From assembly GCF_031453975.1 (NCBI RefSeq), contig NZ_JAVDPW010000012.1:143058-207057 (forward strand): DNA of 64,000 nt, read 5' to 3'. This stretch comes from Inquilinus ginsengisoli_A. GTDB lineage: Bacteria; Pseudomonadota; Alphaproteobacteria; DSM-16000; Inquilinaceae. Position numbers and translations under genes: made by a program. Of the stretch, positions 29,548 to 37,536 are shown piece by piece (position 1 is the stretch's first letter; every line of letters starts with the position of its first letter). The notes beneath the pieces are model-generated. The model had not been told where the DNA came from. It made no database searches and worked only from the letters and a program-made list of their open reading frames with translations.

Positions 29548-29748
29548 TCAGGCGATGATATCGGGCAGGATCCGGCTCTCGATCATGGTGATCTGATCCT
29601 TGAGCAGCAATTTGCGCTTCTTCAGGCGCTGGATCTGCAGCTGGTTCATGGGCCCGTCCGCGGTCAGCCGGTCGATGATCTCGTCAAGATCGCGGTGCTC
29701 GATCCGCAATGCGGCGAGCTTTTCCTGCATCGACTCGATGTCGATCAT
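29548..29748 (-). CDS. DUF465 (YdcH-like) small protein
   Basis: A 66-residue highly charged helical protein: IESMQEKLAALRIEHRDLDE at the start and LQIQRLKKRKLLLKDQITMI at the end, the LKK-K-x-L-KD-I pattern of DUF465. The function is not established. It lies upstream of purEK on the same strand and divergent from the phosphofructokinase gene. A second, shorter family member is encoded at 36481. Confidence 0.9.
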   Translation of the reverse strand: MIDIESMQEKLAALRIEHRDLDEIIDRLTADGPMNQLQIQRLKKRKLLLKDQITMIESRILPDIIA

Positions 29749-29938
29749 TCCCTCCGTCGACCTTTCATGCGGATCCCGGTTCAGCGGCCGGGATCATAGC
29801 GCAGCCAGCCCCCGGACCGGAACGCGTTTGATGCGGGGGAGGCGCCCGGCCTTCGCAACGTTAGCTCAGAGAGCTTACCGTGCCCGGCGCATCCCGGTAC
29901 AAGGGACGTCCGGAGTGTGGGGGAGTGGGAACAGGGTC

Positions 29939-31021
<1,083 letters not shown>

Positions 31022-31047
31022 GGTGAGGGCTGATAAAGGCGTTCTGT

Positions 31048-31076
31048 AGGTTGGGTTCGCGTCGCGAACCCAACCT
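31048..31076. repeat. AGGTTGGGTTCGC-type dispersed palindrome, copy 1
   Basis: AGGTTGGGTTCGCG and CGCGAACCCAACCT form a perfect 14-bp inverted repeat with a single T between, 27 bp after the phosphofructokinase stop. A second copy is at 39812-39846. Without a T-run it is a REP-like element rather than a classical terminator. Confidence 0.85.
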
Positions 31077-31151
31077 CCGACCGTCGATACGGCTGCTGGG
31101 GCGTTGGCGGGGATCCGATCGATCCCAGTCGGTCTTCGAACGCCCCTACGG

Positions 31152-31415
31152 TTATTGAAGCGGTTCAACCTCGTCATTGGCGATCCGTTGCCGGGCCGCC
31201 GTGATCGTGTCCAGGATGCCCGCATCACACCTCATGGCCTTCCGGGCCGCAGAAACCTCGCTCTCGAGTTGAGCGGTGATCCTCTCGAGTTCGGCCAGAT
31301 AGTAGGGGGTGGCATCGTCGCGGAGCCGCTGCTGATCGAGGGCGACCTTCACGGCCTGATGCGCGAAGATGCGGGCAAAGAGTATTCCCCACGCTTCCTT
31401 GATCTGATCAGGCAT
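31152..31415 (-). CDS. Small helical hypothetical protein
   Basis: An 87-residue reading frame whose sequence looks like a real protein: MPDQIKEAWGILFARIFAHQ, then YYLAELERITAQLESEVSAA, predicted helical with possible coiled coil. The start follows AGGATC at acceptable spacing. No family was recognised. It stands alone on the minus strand between the phosphofructokinase gene and the duplicated cassette at 31491, in a less GC-biased patch than its surroundings. Confidence 0.6.
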   Translation of the reverse strand: MPDQIKEAWGILFARIFAHQAVKVALDQQRLRDDATPYYLAELERITAQLESEVSAARKAMRCDAGILDTITAARQRIANDEVEPLQ

Positions 31416-31490
31416 AGGGGATCCTGCAAAGAATTGAGGCTGTCGATATGGCAGCGCACCGCCTGCCCGATGCGAACCGTGCAGGCGCCG

Positions 31491-31596
31491 CCGATTTCGT
31501 AAGCATAATGTTCATTATGTTCATTGCGCTCATCTGTTTCATTTGTTCATGATATGTTCCATGAAAGAGCTGCCCGTCGATTTCGACCCCAGGCCG
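31491..31596 (+). repeat. Duplicated promoter and 5' gene end, copy A
   Basis: About 100 bp nearly identical to 32121-32216, beginning at CCG(A/G)AT(T/C)(T/C)CGTAA and running through the AT-rich TTCAT-rich leader into the first codons of the gene at 32182. Copy A has an extra 9-bp tandem ATGTTCATT. Similarity stops after codon 12 of the gene. Confidence 0.85.
31561..31596 (+). pseudogene. Truncated 5' remnant of the gene at 32182
   Basis: ATG 31561 starts MKELPVDFDPRP, matching MKEMPADFDPQA of the intact gene at 32182. Beyond this the frame runs into unrelated sequence (SGGWRRGHVG) and overlaps the next gene out of frame. It is the coding part of duplicated copy A. It could still provide translation start signals upstream of the alkyltransferase-like gene. 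Confidence 0.75.
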
Positions 31597-31621
31597 CTGT
31601 CTGGGGGATGGAGGCGAGGGC

Positions 31622-32005
31622 ATGTCGGATCGCGCCGTTCCCGTTCGTCCTCCGGGGAGATCATGGATGGAGGCAGTCATGGACGAACGACCGGTGATCA
31701 AGACGCGGCGCAAGGGCAGGAGCCAGACGCAGAGCATGCTGATTCCGAGCGAGGCGATGGTCGCCGACGCTCTCCGGGCGGCCCGGCCCGGCCTGGTGTC
31801 TGATCCGGCGGAGCTGAGACGCGCACTCGCCAGGGCATACGGGGCGGATGCCTGCTGCCCGGTGACCGTGCAGCGGCACCTGGTGCGTATCAGCCAGGAC
31901 GGCGGCGCTCCCTTCTGGCGCGTGGTGGATCCTGACCGGCCCTTCGCCCGACGCATGGCCGGCGGACCGGAGCGGATTCGCGAAAGACTGGCCGCCGAAC
32001 GCTGA
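31622..32005 (+). CDS. Distant MGMT/alkyltransferase-like family protein
   Basis: Up to 127 residues. The core, MLIPSEAMVADALRAARPGL, LRRALARAYGADACCPVTVQ, PFWRVVDPDRPF and the C-terminal GGPERIRERLAAER, follows the pattern of small MGMT-family proteins (IP-x-P...V-P-x-G...LA-x-x-x-GAD-x-x-CP-x-T...PYWR...GG...LEAEG). These belong to the alkylguanine-DNA alkyltransferase-like fold. The CP pair here need not be an alkyl-accepting PCHR site, so it may bind but not repair. ATG 31622 and ATG 31679 both have GGAGG at good spacing; the shorter start fits the family better. It is flanked by the two copies of a duplicated promoter segment. Confidence 0.65.
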   Translation: MSDRAVPVRPPGRSWMEAVMDERPVIKTRRKGRSQTQSMLIPSEAMVADALRAARPGLVSDPAELRRALARAYGADACCPVTVQRHLVRISQDGGAPFWRVVDPDRPFARRMAGGPERIRERLAAER

Positions 32006-32120
32006 CCCGGCCGAATTACGGGTGAGAGTGCGCAATTTTGGCGTGGCTCTGGCGAGCTGAGTACTCAGCGGGCTGGTCTAATATCCGCCGGTCGGCCCCG
32101 ATGGGCCCGCGCGGGCTCCG

Positions 32121-32216
32121 CCGGATCCGTAAACATAATGTTCATTGCGCTCATCTGCTTCATTCGTTCATGATATGTTCCATGAAAGAGATGCCCGCCG
32201 ATTTCGACCCCCAGGC
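32121..32216 (+). repeat. Duplicated promoter and 5' gene end, copy B (intact gene)
   Basis: The copy attached to the full-length gene at 32182. It contains the TTCATGATATGTTCCATGAA inverted repeat that overlaps the start codon, and several TTCAT motifs. It is AT-rich compared with the window, as expected for a promoter. Confidence 0.85.
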
Positions 32217-33042
32217 CTATGGCCGCAACTGCGCGCTGCAACAGGCCGAGATGCTCACGCGGCTGGCCGAGATGGGCATGCAACTGGCCGAGTCGGCCGG
32301 TGCCCGCATCCTCGGCGGCCAAGCGCCGGAGGCCCAGCCTGCCGCCGCGGCCGCACCGGCCGAGGCCCTGGCGGGCCTGGCGGCCCCGGCCGGAGATCCG
32401 GGTCTCGCCTTCGTCCGCTATGCCCATCTGGTGCGCCACACCCTGGCCCAGCGCGCCCGCGCCGTGCGGGACATGTGCGCCCGCGACGGCGGCCGCGAGG
32501 CCCGCCGCACCCGCCACCGCGAACAGGTCGAGACCATGATCGACGGCCTGGTGTGGGGCGATGTCGAGGACCGCGACCGCGCCGCCGCCCTCGACATGCA
32601 GGTCAACCAGGCGTTTGCCGACCTGTATGGCGACCGCGAGGACCCGGTCGAGGACCGCCCGGTCGGCTCGGTCGTGACCGGGCTGGTCTGCGGCCTCGGC
32701 CTCGCCAGGAAATGGAGCCGCCGGGCGCGGCATCGTGTGAGCCGGCCGCGTCCGGGCCGGCCGGGCGGCAGCGCGGAGGAGATCGCGGCCGAGCGCGCCC
32801 GCCGCCGGGCCGCCGTCACCGCCAGGGTCGAACTGGCCATCGACGAACTCGCCGAGCCCGCCCTGGCCGCCGACATCCGGGCCGGGCTGGCGGTGCGGCT
32901 GCAGGAGCCCGATGTCGAGAGGCTGATCGACACCGAGAGCACCGCCACCGCCGTGGTCCGCCTCTGCCGCTCCCTCGGTTTCGACATCGAGGGCAACCTC
33001 GACATCCCGCTCGACCCCGCCGTGCCGCCCGACAGCAGCTGA
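32182..33042 (+). CDS. Hypothetical protein, helical, Ala/Arg-rich
   Basis: A 286-residue protein of unrecognised family. An N-terminal helix (ALQQAEMLTRLAEMGMQLAE) is followed by an Ala/Pro-rich linker (residues about 50-75), a helical region (FVRYAHLVRHTLAQRARAVR, VETMIDGLVWGDVEDRDRAA), a very basic stretch (RKWSRRARHRVSRPRPGRPG) and a C-terminal helical domain ending VVRLCRSLGFDIEGNLDIP. The basic stretch could bind nucleic acid (inference). ATG 32182 or 32170 may be used; neither has a clear ribosome site, and both lie inside an inverted repeat. The 5' end and promoter are duplicated at 31491. Codon use is normal for the window. Confidence 0.75.
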   Translation: MKEMPADFDPQAYGRNCALQQAEMLTRLAEMGMQLAESAGARILGGQAPEAQPAAAAAPAEALAGLAAPAGDPGLAFVRYAHLVRHTLAQRARAVRDMCARDGGREARRTRHREQVETMIDGLVWGDVEDRDRAAALDMQVNQAFADLYGDREDPVEDRPVGSVVTGLVCGLGLARKWSRRARHRVSRPRPGRPGGSAEEIAAERARRRAAVTARVELAIDELAEPALAADIRAGLAVRLQEPDVERLIDTESTATAVVRLCRSLGFDIEGNLDIPLDPAVPPDSS

Positions 33043-33117
33043 GGGGCGAGTCGGCCGTCTGGGGCGGAGTTGCGGCCTGCGGGACCTTTTCAGAATATGC
33101 CGAGCCCGCTCCTTTCC

Positions 33118-33290
33118 TGTCCCCCCTCCCCTTGCGGGAGGGGGGTAGGGGGAGGGGTCTGCGCGCGTCCGCGCGCGAATGCGCAGAGGACAGGCTTCGG
33201 CGTCGGAGCCGGATTGCCGGAGTCCGGGCCGGTTCTGGGCATTGAAAACCCCCTCCCCCTACCCCCTCCCGCGAGGGGAGGGGGGACTCA
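33118..33290. repeat. Paired C/G-tract palindromic repeat (REP/BIME-like), copy 2
   Basis: Units at 33118-33160 and 33248-33290 in inverted orientation have the same sequence as the pair at 3617-3791 (CCCCCCTCCCC, TGCGGGAG, GGGGGTAGGGGGAGGGG). The 90-bp interior differs. It fills the gap 33043-33311, which holds no gene, between convergent genes. Confidence 0.85.
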
Positions 33291-33311
33291 ATAAGGCTCG
33301 ATCGCCTCCCT

Positions 33312-34034
33312 TTACCCCAGCACCCGCACTGCATCACCCACCCGGATCTCGCCCGGCGCCTCGACCGTGCACAGCACGCCGAGATGGGTGGCGTTGCGCC
33401 TGGCGATCGCCATCAGCACCGCCGGGTCCTGCGGCAGGCTGCCCTGGGCCAGGGTGGTGAAGGCGCAGCGCACGCAGGGGTCGGCGATGCGGATCCGCGC
33501 GTCGCCGATCGCCACCGCGCGGCCGATCCAGCCGGTCTCGGCGAAGCCCTCCGCCCCCGGCAGGTCGAGCACCAGGTTCGGCCGGAACCGGCGCACATCG
33601 ATCGCGCTGTCCGGCAGGATGGCCTGCAGCGCCGCCAGCGAGGCGGTGGTCAGCAGGTGGATCGGGTGGCGCTCATAGCGCGGCTTCAGCGGCCCGGCCG
33701 TTGCGGTCTCGGCCGCGTCGGGTCGGTGCGGCCGCAGCAGCACGGGAAAGCCGAAATGGTCGGCCAGGGCGTCCCCGGCGGCGTCGGGCGGCAGGCTGCG
33801 CCCGTCCGGGAAGTCGAGGCGGAGGCCATCCTCGCCGAGCCGGGCCCGGATCTGCGGCGCCGGCCGCCAGCGGCGCTTCGATTCGGGACAGGCGGTCTCG
33901 CCGCTGTCGCGGTCCGCCAGGCCCCAGGCCCGGTCGCCGGCCAGGCCGGTGACGTCGACGGCGCAGGCCGCCAGCGCCTCGCCGCCGAGCGAGCTGACCG
34001 GATAGCGCCACAGCGCCGTGACCCGCCCTTCCAT
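33312..34034 (-). CDS. MOSC-domain protein
   Basis: A 240-residue protein with an N-terminal MOSC beta-barrel (VTALWRYPVSSLGGEALAAC, GLAGDRAWGLADRDSG) and a C-terminal MOSC domain with RRFRPNLVLDLPGAEGFAET and the conserved cysteine region RIADPCVRCAFTTLAQG. MOSC proteins bind molybdenum cofactor or act as amidoxime-reducing or sulfur-carrier enzymes (YcbX, YiiM, MARC). This architecture resembles YcbX without the ferredoxin domain. A GTG at 34037 is an alternative start. No molybdenum genes are adjacent. Confidence 0.9.
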   Translation of the reverse strand: MEGRVTALWRYPVSSLGGEALAACAVDVTGLAGDRAWGLADRDSGETACPESKRRWRPAPQIRARLGEDGLRLDFPDGRSLPPDAAGDALADHFGFPVLLRPHRPDAAETATAGPLKPRYERHPIHLLTTASLAALQAILPDSAIDVRRFRPNLVLDLPGAEGFAETGWIGRAVAIGDARIRIADPCVRCAFTTLAQGSLPQDPAVLMAIARRNATHLGVLCTVEAPGEIRVGDAVRVLG

Positions 34035-34149
34035 CACATCCCCGCTTCTGTCCTCGCTGCATCATGGAGGAAGAAAACGCAGGGGCAACCCGACGATCGA
34101 TGAGGTGGTTGGGGTTCGCCTTGGCGCGTCCAACCCTGCCCAGGCTGCC

Positions 34150-34192
34150 TTCCACTGTCATTGCCCGGCTTGACCGGGCAATGACAGTGGAA
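34150..34192. repeat. TGTCATTGCCCGG-type dispersed palindrome, short form
   Basis: A perfect 19-bp inverted repeat: TTCCACTGTCATTGCCCGG, CTTGA, and the exact complement. The core matches the right half of the element at 24132-24223. It lies between two genes on the same strand (patatin upstream, MOSC downstream). Confidence 0.88.
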
Positions 34193-34225
34193 ATTGTGGC
34201 GTGCCAGACGGTTGCCACTCACTGG

Positions 34226-35407
34226 CTAACGGTCCAGCCGGTGCACGTCGTGGGTGACGACGCCGACCTCGGGCGACGGCCGGTCCAGCCGGCGCGGGTC
34301 GGCCAGGGTGCGGCGGATGTCGTCCAGGCCGCTCTGCCAATGCTCGCGCATCGCGTCGAGCCCGAACTCGTAGTCCTTGGAATGGCCCTCATAGGCCTTG
34401 GTCTGGTAGATCAGGTGGACGATGTTGTAGGCGCGATGGCAGGCCAGGTCGGCGATGGCCTTGATCTCCGGGTCCTGCTTCGCCTCCTCCGGCAGCTTCT
34501 CCATCACCCGCTGCAGCGCCTGGCGCATCTTCTGCATCTGCATCATGTAGGTGGTGATGGCGCGGGTGCGGCTGGAATACTGGATGTCCTTCTGCCGGCT
34601 CGACACCTCCATGAGGTCGTCGGGCAACCGGCCCTTGGCCGACCACAGGTCGACCTGGAAGGTCAGGGTGTCGCGCCGCGGCTCAGTCGACAGCACATAG
34701 GACAGGGGGGTGTTGGAGACCACGCCGCCGTCCCAATAGTGCTCGCCGTCGATCTCGATGGCGGGGAAGCCGGGCGGCAGGGCGCCCGACGCCATGAAGT
34801 GCTCCGGCCCCAGCCGCCGCTCGCTCGTGTCGAAATAGGTGAAGTTGCCGCTGCGGACATTGACCGCGCCGACGCTGACCCGCATCTCGCCGGAGTTCAG
34901 CCGGTCGAAATCGATCAGCCGCTCCAGCGTGTCGCGCAGTGGCGTGGTGTCGTAGAAGCTGGTGGCGGCGTCGCCGGCGAAGGGCGAGAGGTAGGGCGGC
35001 GGGAAGCGCGGCTTGAAGAAGCCGGGCTGGCCCTGGAACAGCGCCCTCATCGCCGCGACGGTGTTGTGGGCCGACCGCAGGTCGAAGGCGAAGGGCAGGT
35101 TTTCGGCCAGGCCCCCGGTGGCCGGCCATTCCACCGGCACGGCGCAGATCGTCTCCCAGAACTCGCGCAGGCGGTCCACCCGCTCGGATTCGGGCGACCC
35201 GGCGATGACCGCGGTGTTCAGTGCGCCGATCGAGATGCCGGCCAGCCAGGTCGGGCGGATGCCGGCCTCGTGCAGCCCCTCATAGACCCCGGCCTGGTAG
35301 GCGCCCAGGGCACCGCCGCCCTGCAGCACCAGCGCCACCACGTCATAGGCCGGCAGGCCGACCTGTCCCGGTGCGCTCCGGGCCTGCTTCTGCTTCACGC
35401 CTCGCAT
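34226..35407 (-). CDS. Patatin-like phospholipase (with DUF3734)
   Basis: A 393-residue serine lipid acyl hydrolase. The oxyanion loop LVLQGGGALGAYQAGVYEGL (about 27-46), nucleophile Ser59 in GISIG and the DGG motif of YWDGGVVSNTPLSYVL make the Ser-Asp dyad complete. The C-terminal third (TRAITTYMMQMQKMRQALQR onward) is DUF3734, as in alphaproteobacterial proteins found with 3-hydroxybutyrate dehydrogenase. ATG 35407 follows GAGGAG. The next gene upstream on the same strand, acetoacetate decarboxylase, is 66 nt away, suggesting a two-gene unit. A role in PHB or lipid turnover is inference. Confidence 0.92.
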   Translation of the reverse strand: MRGVKQKQARSAPGQVGLPAYDVVALVLQGGGALGAYQAGVYEGLHEAGIRPTWLAGISIGALNTAVIAGSPESERVDRLREFWETICAVPVEWPATGGLAENLPFAFDLRSAHNTVAAMRALFQGQPGFFKPRFPPPYLSPFAGDAATSFYDTTPLRDTLERLIDFDRLNSGEMRVSVGAVNVRSGNFTYFDTSERRLGPEHFMASGALPPGFPAIEIDGEHYWDGGVVSNTPLSYVLSTEPRRDTLTFQVDLWSAKGRLPDDLMEVSSRQKDIQYSSRTRAITTYMMQMQKMRQALQRVMEKLPEEAKQDPEIKAIADLACHRAYNIVHLIYQTKAYEGHSKDYEFGLDAMREHWQSGLDDIRRTLADPRRLDRPSPEVGVVTHDVHRLDR

Positions 35408-35473
35408 CCAGACAGTCTCCTCGGGGTCGGAGGGGCTCGATCCCCCGGGCCCCATCCTAAAGAATCGGCCGTG

Positions 35474-36211
35474 TCAGGCCAGGTAGTCGTGCACCACGGT
35501 GCCGAGGCCGAGGGTCAAATCGGCGACCAGGTGCTTGGCCGACAGCACCTCCAGCACCGGCAGCTCGGCGATCGGCGCCAGCGCGTGCGGGTACAGGTCC
35601 AGCGCCGCCGGGCCGGTCCAGGCGCCCTTCACGGTGATGTCCTCGAGATAATATTTCACCAGCTCGCAGATCCGCGCGGTGCCGTCGACATGCGGGATGA
35701 TCTTGAGCAGGAAGTTCGGCGCCCCCAGCCCCTTGGTCTCCGCCGCGAGGTCCAGGGTGCGGTGCTTGTAGCCCATGGTGCCGGTGGCGATGCGGATCGA
35801 CCCGTAGTTCAGGGTGCCGACCAGCGTGTCGGTCTCCACCGCCAGGGTCGGCTGCGCCAGCTTCTTGGGGAAGCCCCACAGCTCGCGCCCGCCGGCGATC
35901 GGGGGGTGGTCGTTCAGGAACATCTGGTGGGTGTAGCCGCCGAGCTGGCCCTCGAACCGCACCGGGATGACCTGACCGCTCTCGGTGTAGTCGCCGAAGC
36001 CGGTCGAATCCGGCATGCGGATGAACTCGTAGTTCACCACCGGCTCGACGATCTCCAGCGGCTCCGGCACCACCCGGCGCAGCGCCTCGGGGTCGGTGCG
36101 GTAGCGGATGATGAAGTACTGGCGGTCGACGAAGCGGTACGGCCCGGGCGGGAAGGCCGGGCTGGTCAGCGGCATGGCGAAGGCGGTCTTCCGCACGGTC
36201 TCACGATCCAT
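35474..36211 (-). CDS. adc: Acetoacetate decarboxylase
   Basis: A 245-residue enzyme converting acetoacetate to acetone and CO2. The Schiff-base Lys116 lies in ELWGFPKKLAQP, the diagnostic motif, next to Lys117 which lowers its pKa. Length matches the clostridial enzyme. Other family segments are FVDRQYFIIRYRTDPEALRR and GYTHQMFLNDHPPIAGGREL. It is followed on the same strand by the patatin gene. BdhA at 39010 would supply acetoacetate from 3-hydroxybutyrate, so the two could act in sequence. Confidence 0.93.
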   Translation of the reverse strand: MDRETVRKTAFAMPLTSPAFPPGPYRFVDRQYFIIRYRTDPEALRRVVPEPLEIVEPVVNYEFIRMPDSTGFGDYTESGQVIPVRFEGQLGGYTHQMFLNDHPPIAGGRELWGFPKKLAQPTLAVETDTLVGTLNYGSIRIATGTMGYKHRTLDLAAETKGLGAPNFLLKIIPHVDGTARICELVKYYLEDITVKGAWTGPAALDLYPHALAPIAELPVLEVLSAKHLVADLTLGLGTVVHDYLA

Positions 36212-36394
36212 CCTGGTCGGTCCTCGGTTCGTTGTGCGCCGCACAAAATGAGCCGGGCGGACCGGTGCGGGAAGCCGGAAAGCGTGGCGTTAAGGAAATT
36301 TCACGCGGCAGGTCATGGTCAACGGCCCCGGCCTGCGACCACTGATCCCCCAGCGACCGAATGCCTCTCCCCGACATGAGGAATAGAAGCCTCG

Positions 36395-36425
36395 TTGACT
36401 TGCATACGCCATCGCGGCGTAACAT
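36395..36425 (+). promoter_or_regulatory. Possible promoter of the small DUF465 gene
   Basis: TTGACT at 36395 and TAACAT at 36420 are spaced 19 bp apart, 56 bp before the start codon at 36481. The spacing is wide, so this is tentative. The rest of the 36212-36480 gap shows no gene. Confidence 0.35.
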
Positions 36426-36480
36426 ATCGGAAATAGGAGGGGCCTGAACCACCGTCCAGCTTTTAACAGAGGAGCGAGAT

Positions 36481-36648
36481 ATGGCTGTTGCAGAGCGTAT
36501 GGAAGCGCTTCGGACAAAGCATGCCGCCCTGGATCGTAACCTGGAAGACGCGATCCATCGACCGCTACCCGACGAGATCGAGGTTCTGCGGCTGAAGAAG
36601 GAAAAGCTGAGACTGAAGGATGAGATGGCGCGGTTGCACCACGCCTGA
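36481..36648 (+). CDS. DUF465 (YdcH-like) small protein, 55 aa
   Basis: The reading frame MAVAERMEALRTKHAALDRN, LEDAIHRPLPDEIEVLRLKK, EKLRLKDEMARLHHA ends at TGA 36646-36648. The H-x-x-L-D...LKK-x-KL-x-LKDEM pattern is that of DUF465. A strong GAGGAG lies 8 nt before the ATG and a good terminator follows at 36679. This makes it a certain gene in its own unit despite its size. A longer paralogue is at 29548. The function of the family is not established. Confidence 0.9.
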   Translation: MAVAERMEALRTKHAALDRNLEDAIHRPLPDEIEVLRLKKEKLRLKDEMARLHHA

Positions 36649-36678
36649 CGAAGAGATCCCGGGGATCTCCGGATTTTC

Positions 36679-36713
36679 AAAGGCGGCGCTGGGGGGCGCC
36701 GCCTTTGTCATTT
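36679..36713 (+). terminator. Rho-independent terminator after the small DUF465 gene
   Basis: AAAGGCGGCGC and GCGCCGCCTTT form an 11-bp stem around TGGGGG, followed by GTCATTT. With A on one side and T on the other it can also serve the convergent TrcR gene. Confidence 0.85.
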
Positions 36714-36792
36714 CAGGGCCCCGAGTCGGCCCCCGGGGCAGATCCCGTTCCGGCGGACCCGGCGGAACGGTGACTCTGCCCGCCAGATCAGG

Positions 36793-37389
36793 CTAGTCTT
36801 CGCGGCCGTCCTCGGACTCGTCGTCGCCGTAGGACACGGTCGGCGTCGGGACCGCGCCCGGCGGCAGGTGGGCGCGAGCCTTGGTCAGGGCGGCATCCAG
36901 CTCCAGATAGGTGCACAGTCCCACCATCACCGGGCTGCGCGGCTTCAGGTTCGGCGAATTCCAATGCGACTTGTCGCGGATCGCCTGGATGGTCGGCTTG
37001 GTGGTGCCGATCAGCTTGCAGATCTGGGCATCCGACAGCTCGGGATGCTCCTTCAGCAGATAGGCGATGGCGTCCGGCTTGTCGCCGCGCTTGGTCACCG
37101 GGGTGTAGCGCGGGCCCTTGGAGCGGGCGACCGGCATCGGGATGTCGGCGATGGCCATGCGCAGCCGGGCGTTCGGGTCGGCCTGGCAGCGCTCGATCTC
37201 GGCCTGGGTCAGCTGGCCGCTGGTCAGCGGGTCCAGCCCGACCATGCCGATCGCGACCTCGCCGTCGGCGATGGCCCGGATCTCCAGCTCGTGCAGGCCG
37301 CAGAAGGCGGCGATCTGGTCGAAGCTCAGCGACGTGTTCTCAACGAGCCAGACGGCGGTCGCCTTCGGCATCAGGGGTTGTTTGTTCAT
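36793..37389 (-). CDS. trcR: DUF1013 / TrcR-like cell-cycle regulator
   Basis: A 198-residue alphaproteobacterial protein. The N-terminal MNKQPLMPKATAVWLVENTS and SFDQIAAFCGLHELEIRAIA, the GMVGLDPLTSGQLTQAEIER segment and the HTH-like PELSDAQICKLIGTTKPTIQ followed by IRDKSHWNSPNLKPRSPV are all diagnostic of DUF1013, which includes TrcR of Rhodobacter. It should act in the cytoplasm as a DNA-linked regulator. Length is normal and the start agrees with homologues. It stands alone on the minus strand. Confidence 0.92.
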   Translation of the reverse strand: MNKQPLMPKATAVWLVENTSLSFDQIAAFCGLHELEIRAIADGEVAIGMVGLDPLTSGQLTQAEIERCQADPNARLRMAIADIPMPVARSKGPRYTPVTKRGDKPDAIAYLLKEHPELSDAQICKLIGTTKPTIQAIRDKSHWNSPNLKPRSPVMVGLCTYLELDAALTKARAHLPPGAVPTPTVSYGDDESEDGRED

Positions 37390-37536
37390 CGCCCGTGTTC
37401 TCCTCTGCGCAAAGCGATCCCGCCGCGACCGGCCGAGGCGGCCGACCTGTCCTCTCGCACTCGGACGTAAGGGAGGGGAGCGGGGTCGGCGCGGCGCCGC
37501 CCACTGTGCTCGACCTAGGGATGATGCGCCGCCGAG

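Noticed and set aside
33118..33290. Rho-independent terminator for the gene at 32182
   Set aside because: The stems lack a T-run and the same paired structure recurs elsewhere, so it is treated as a dispersed repeat.
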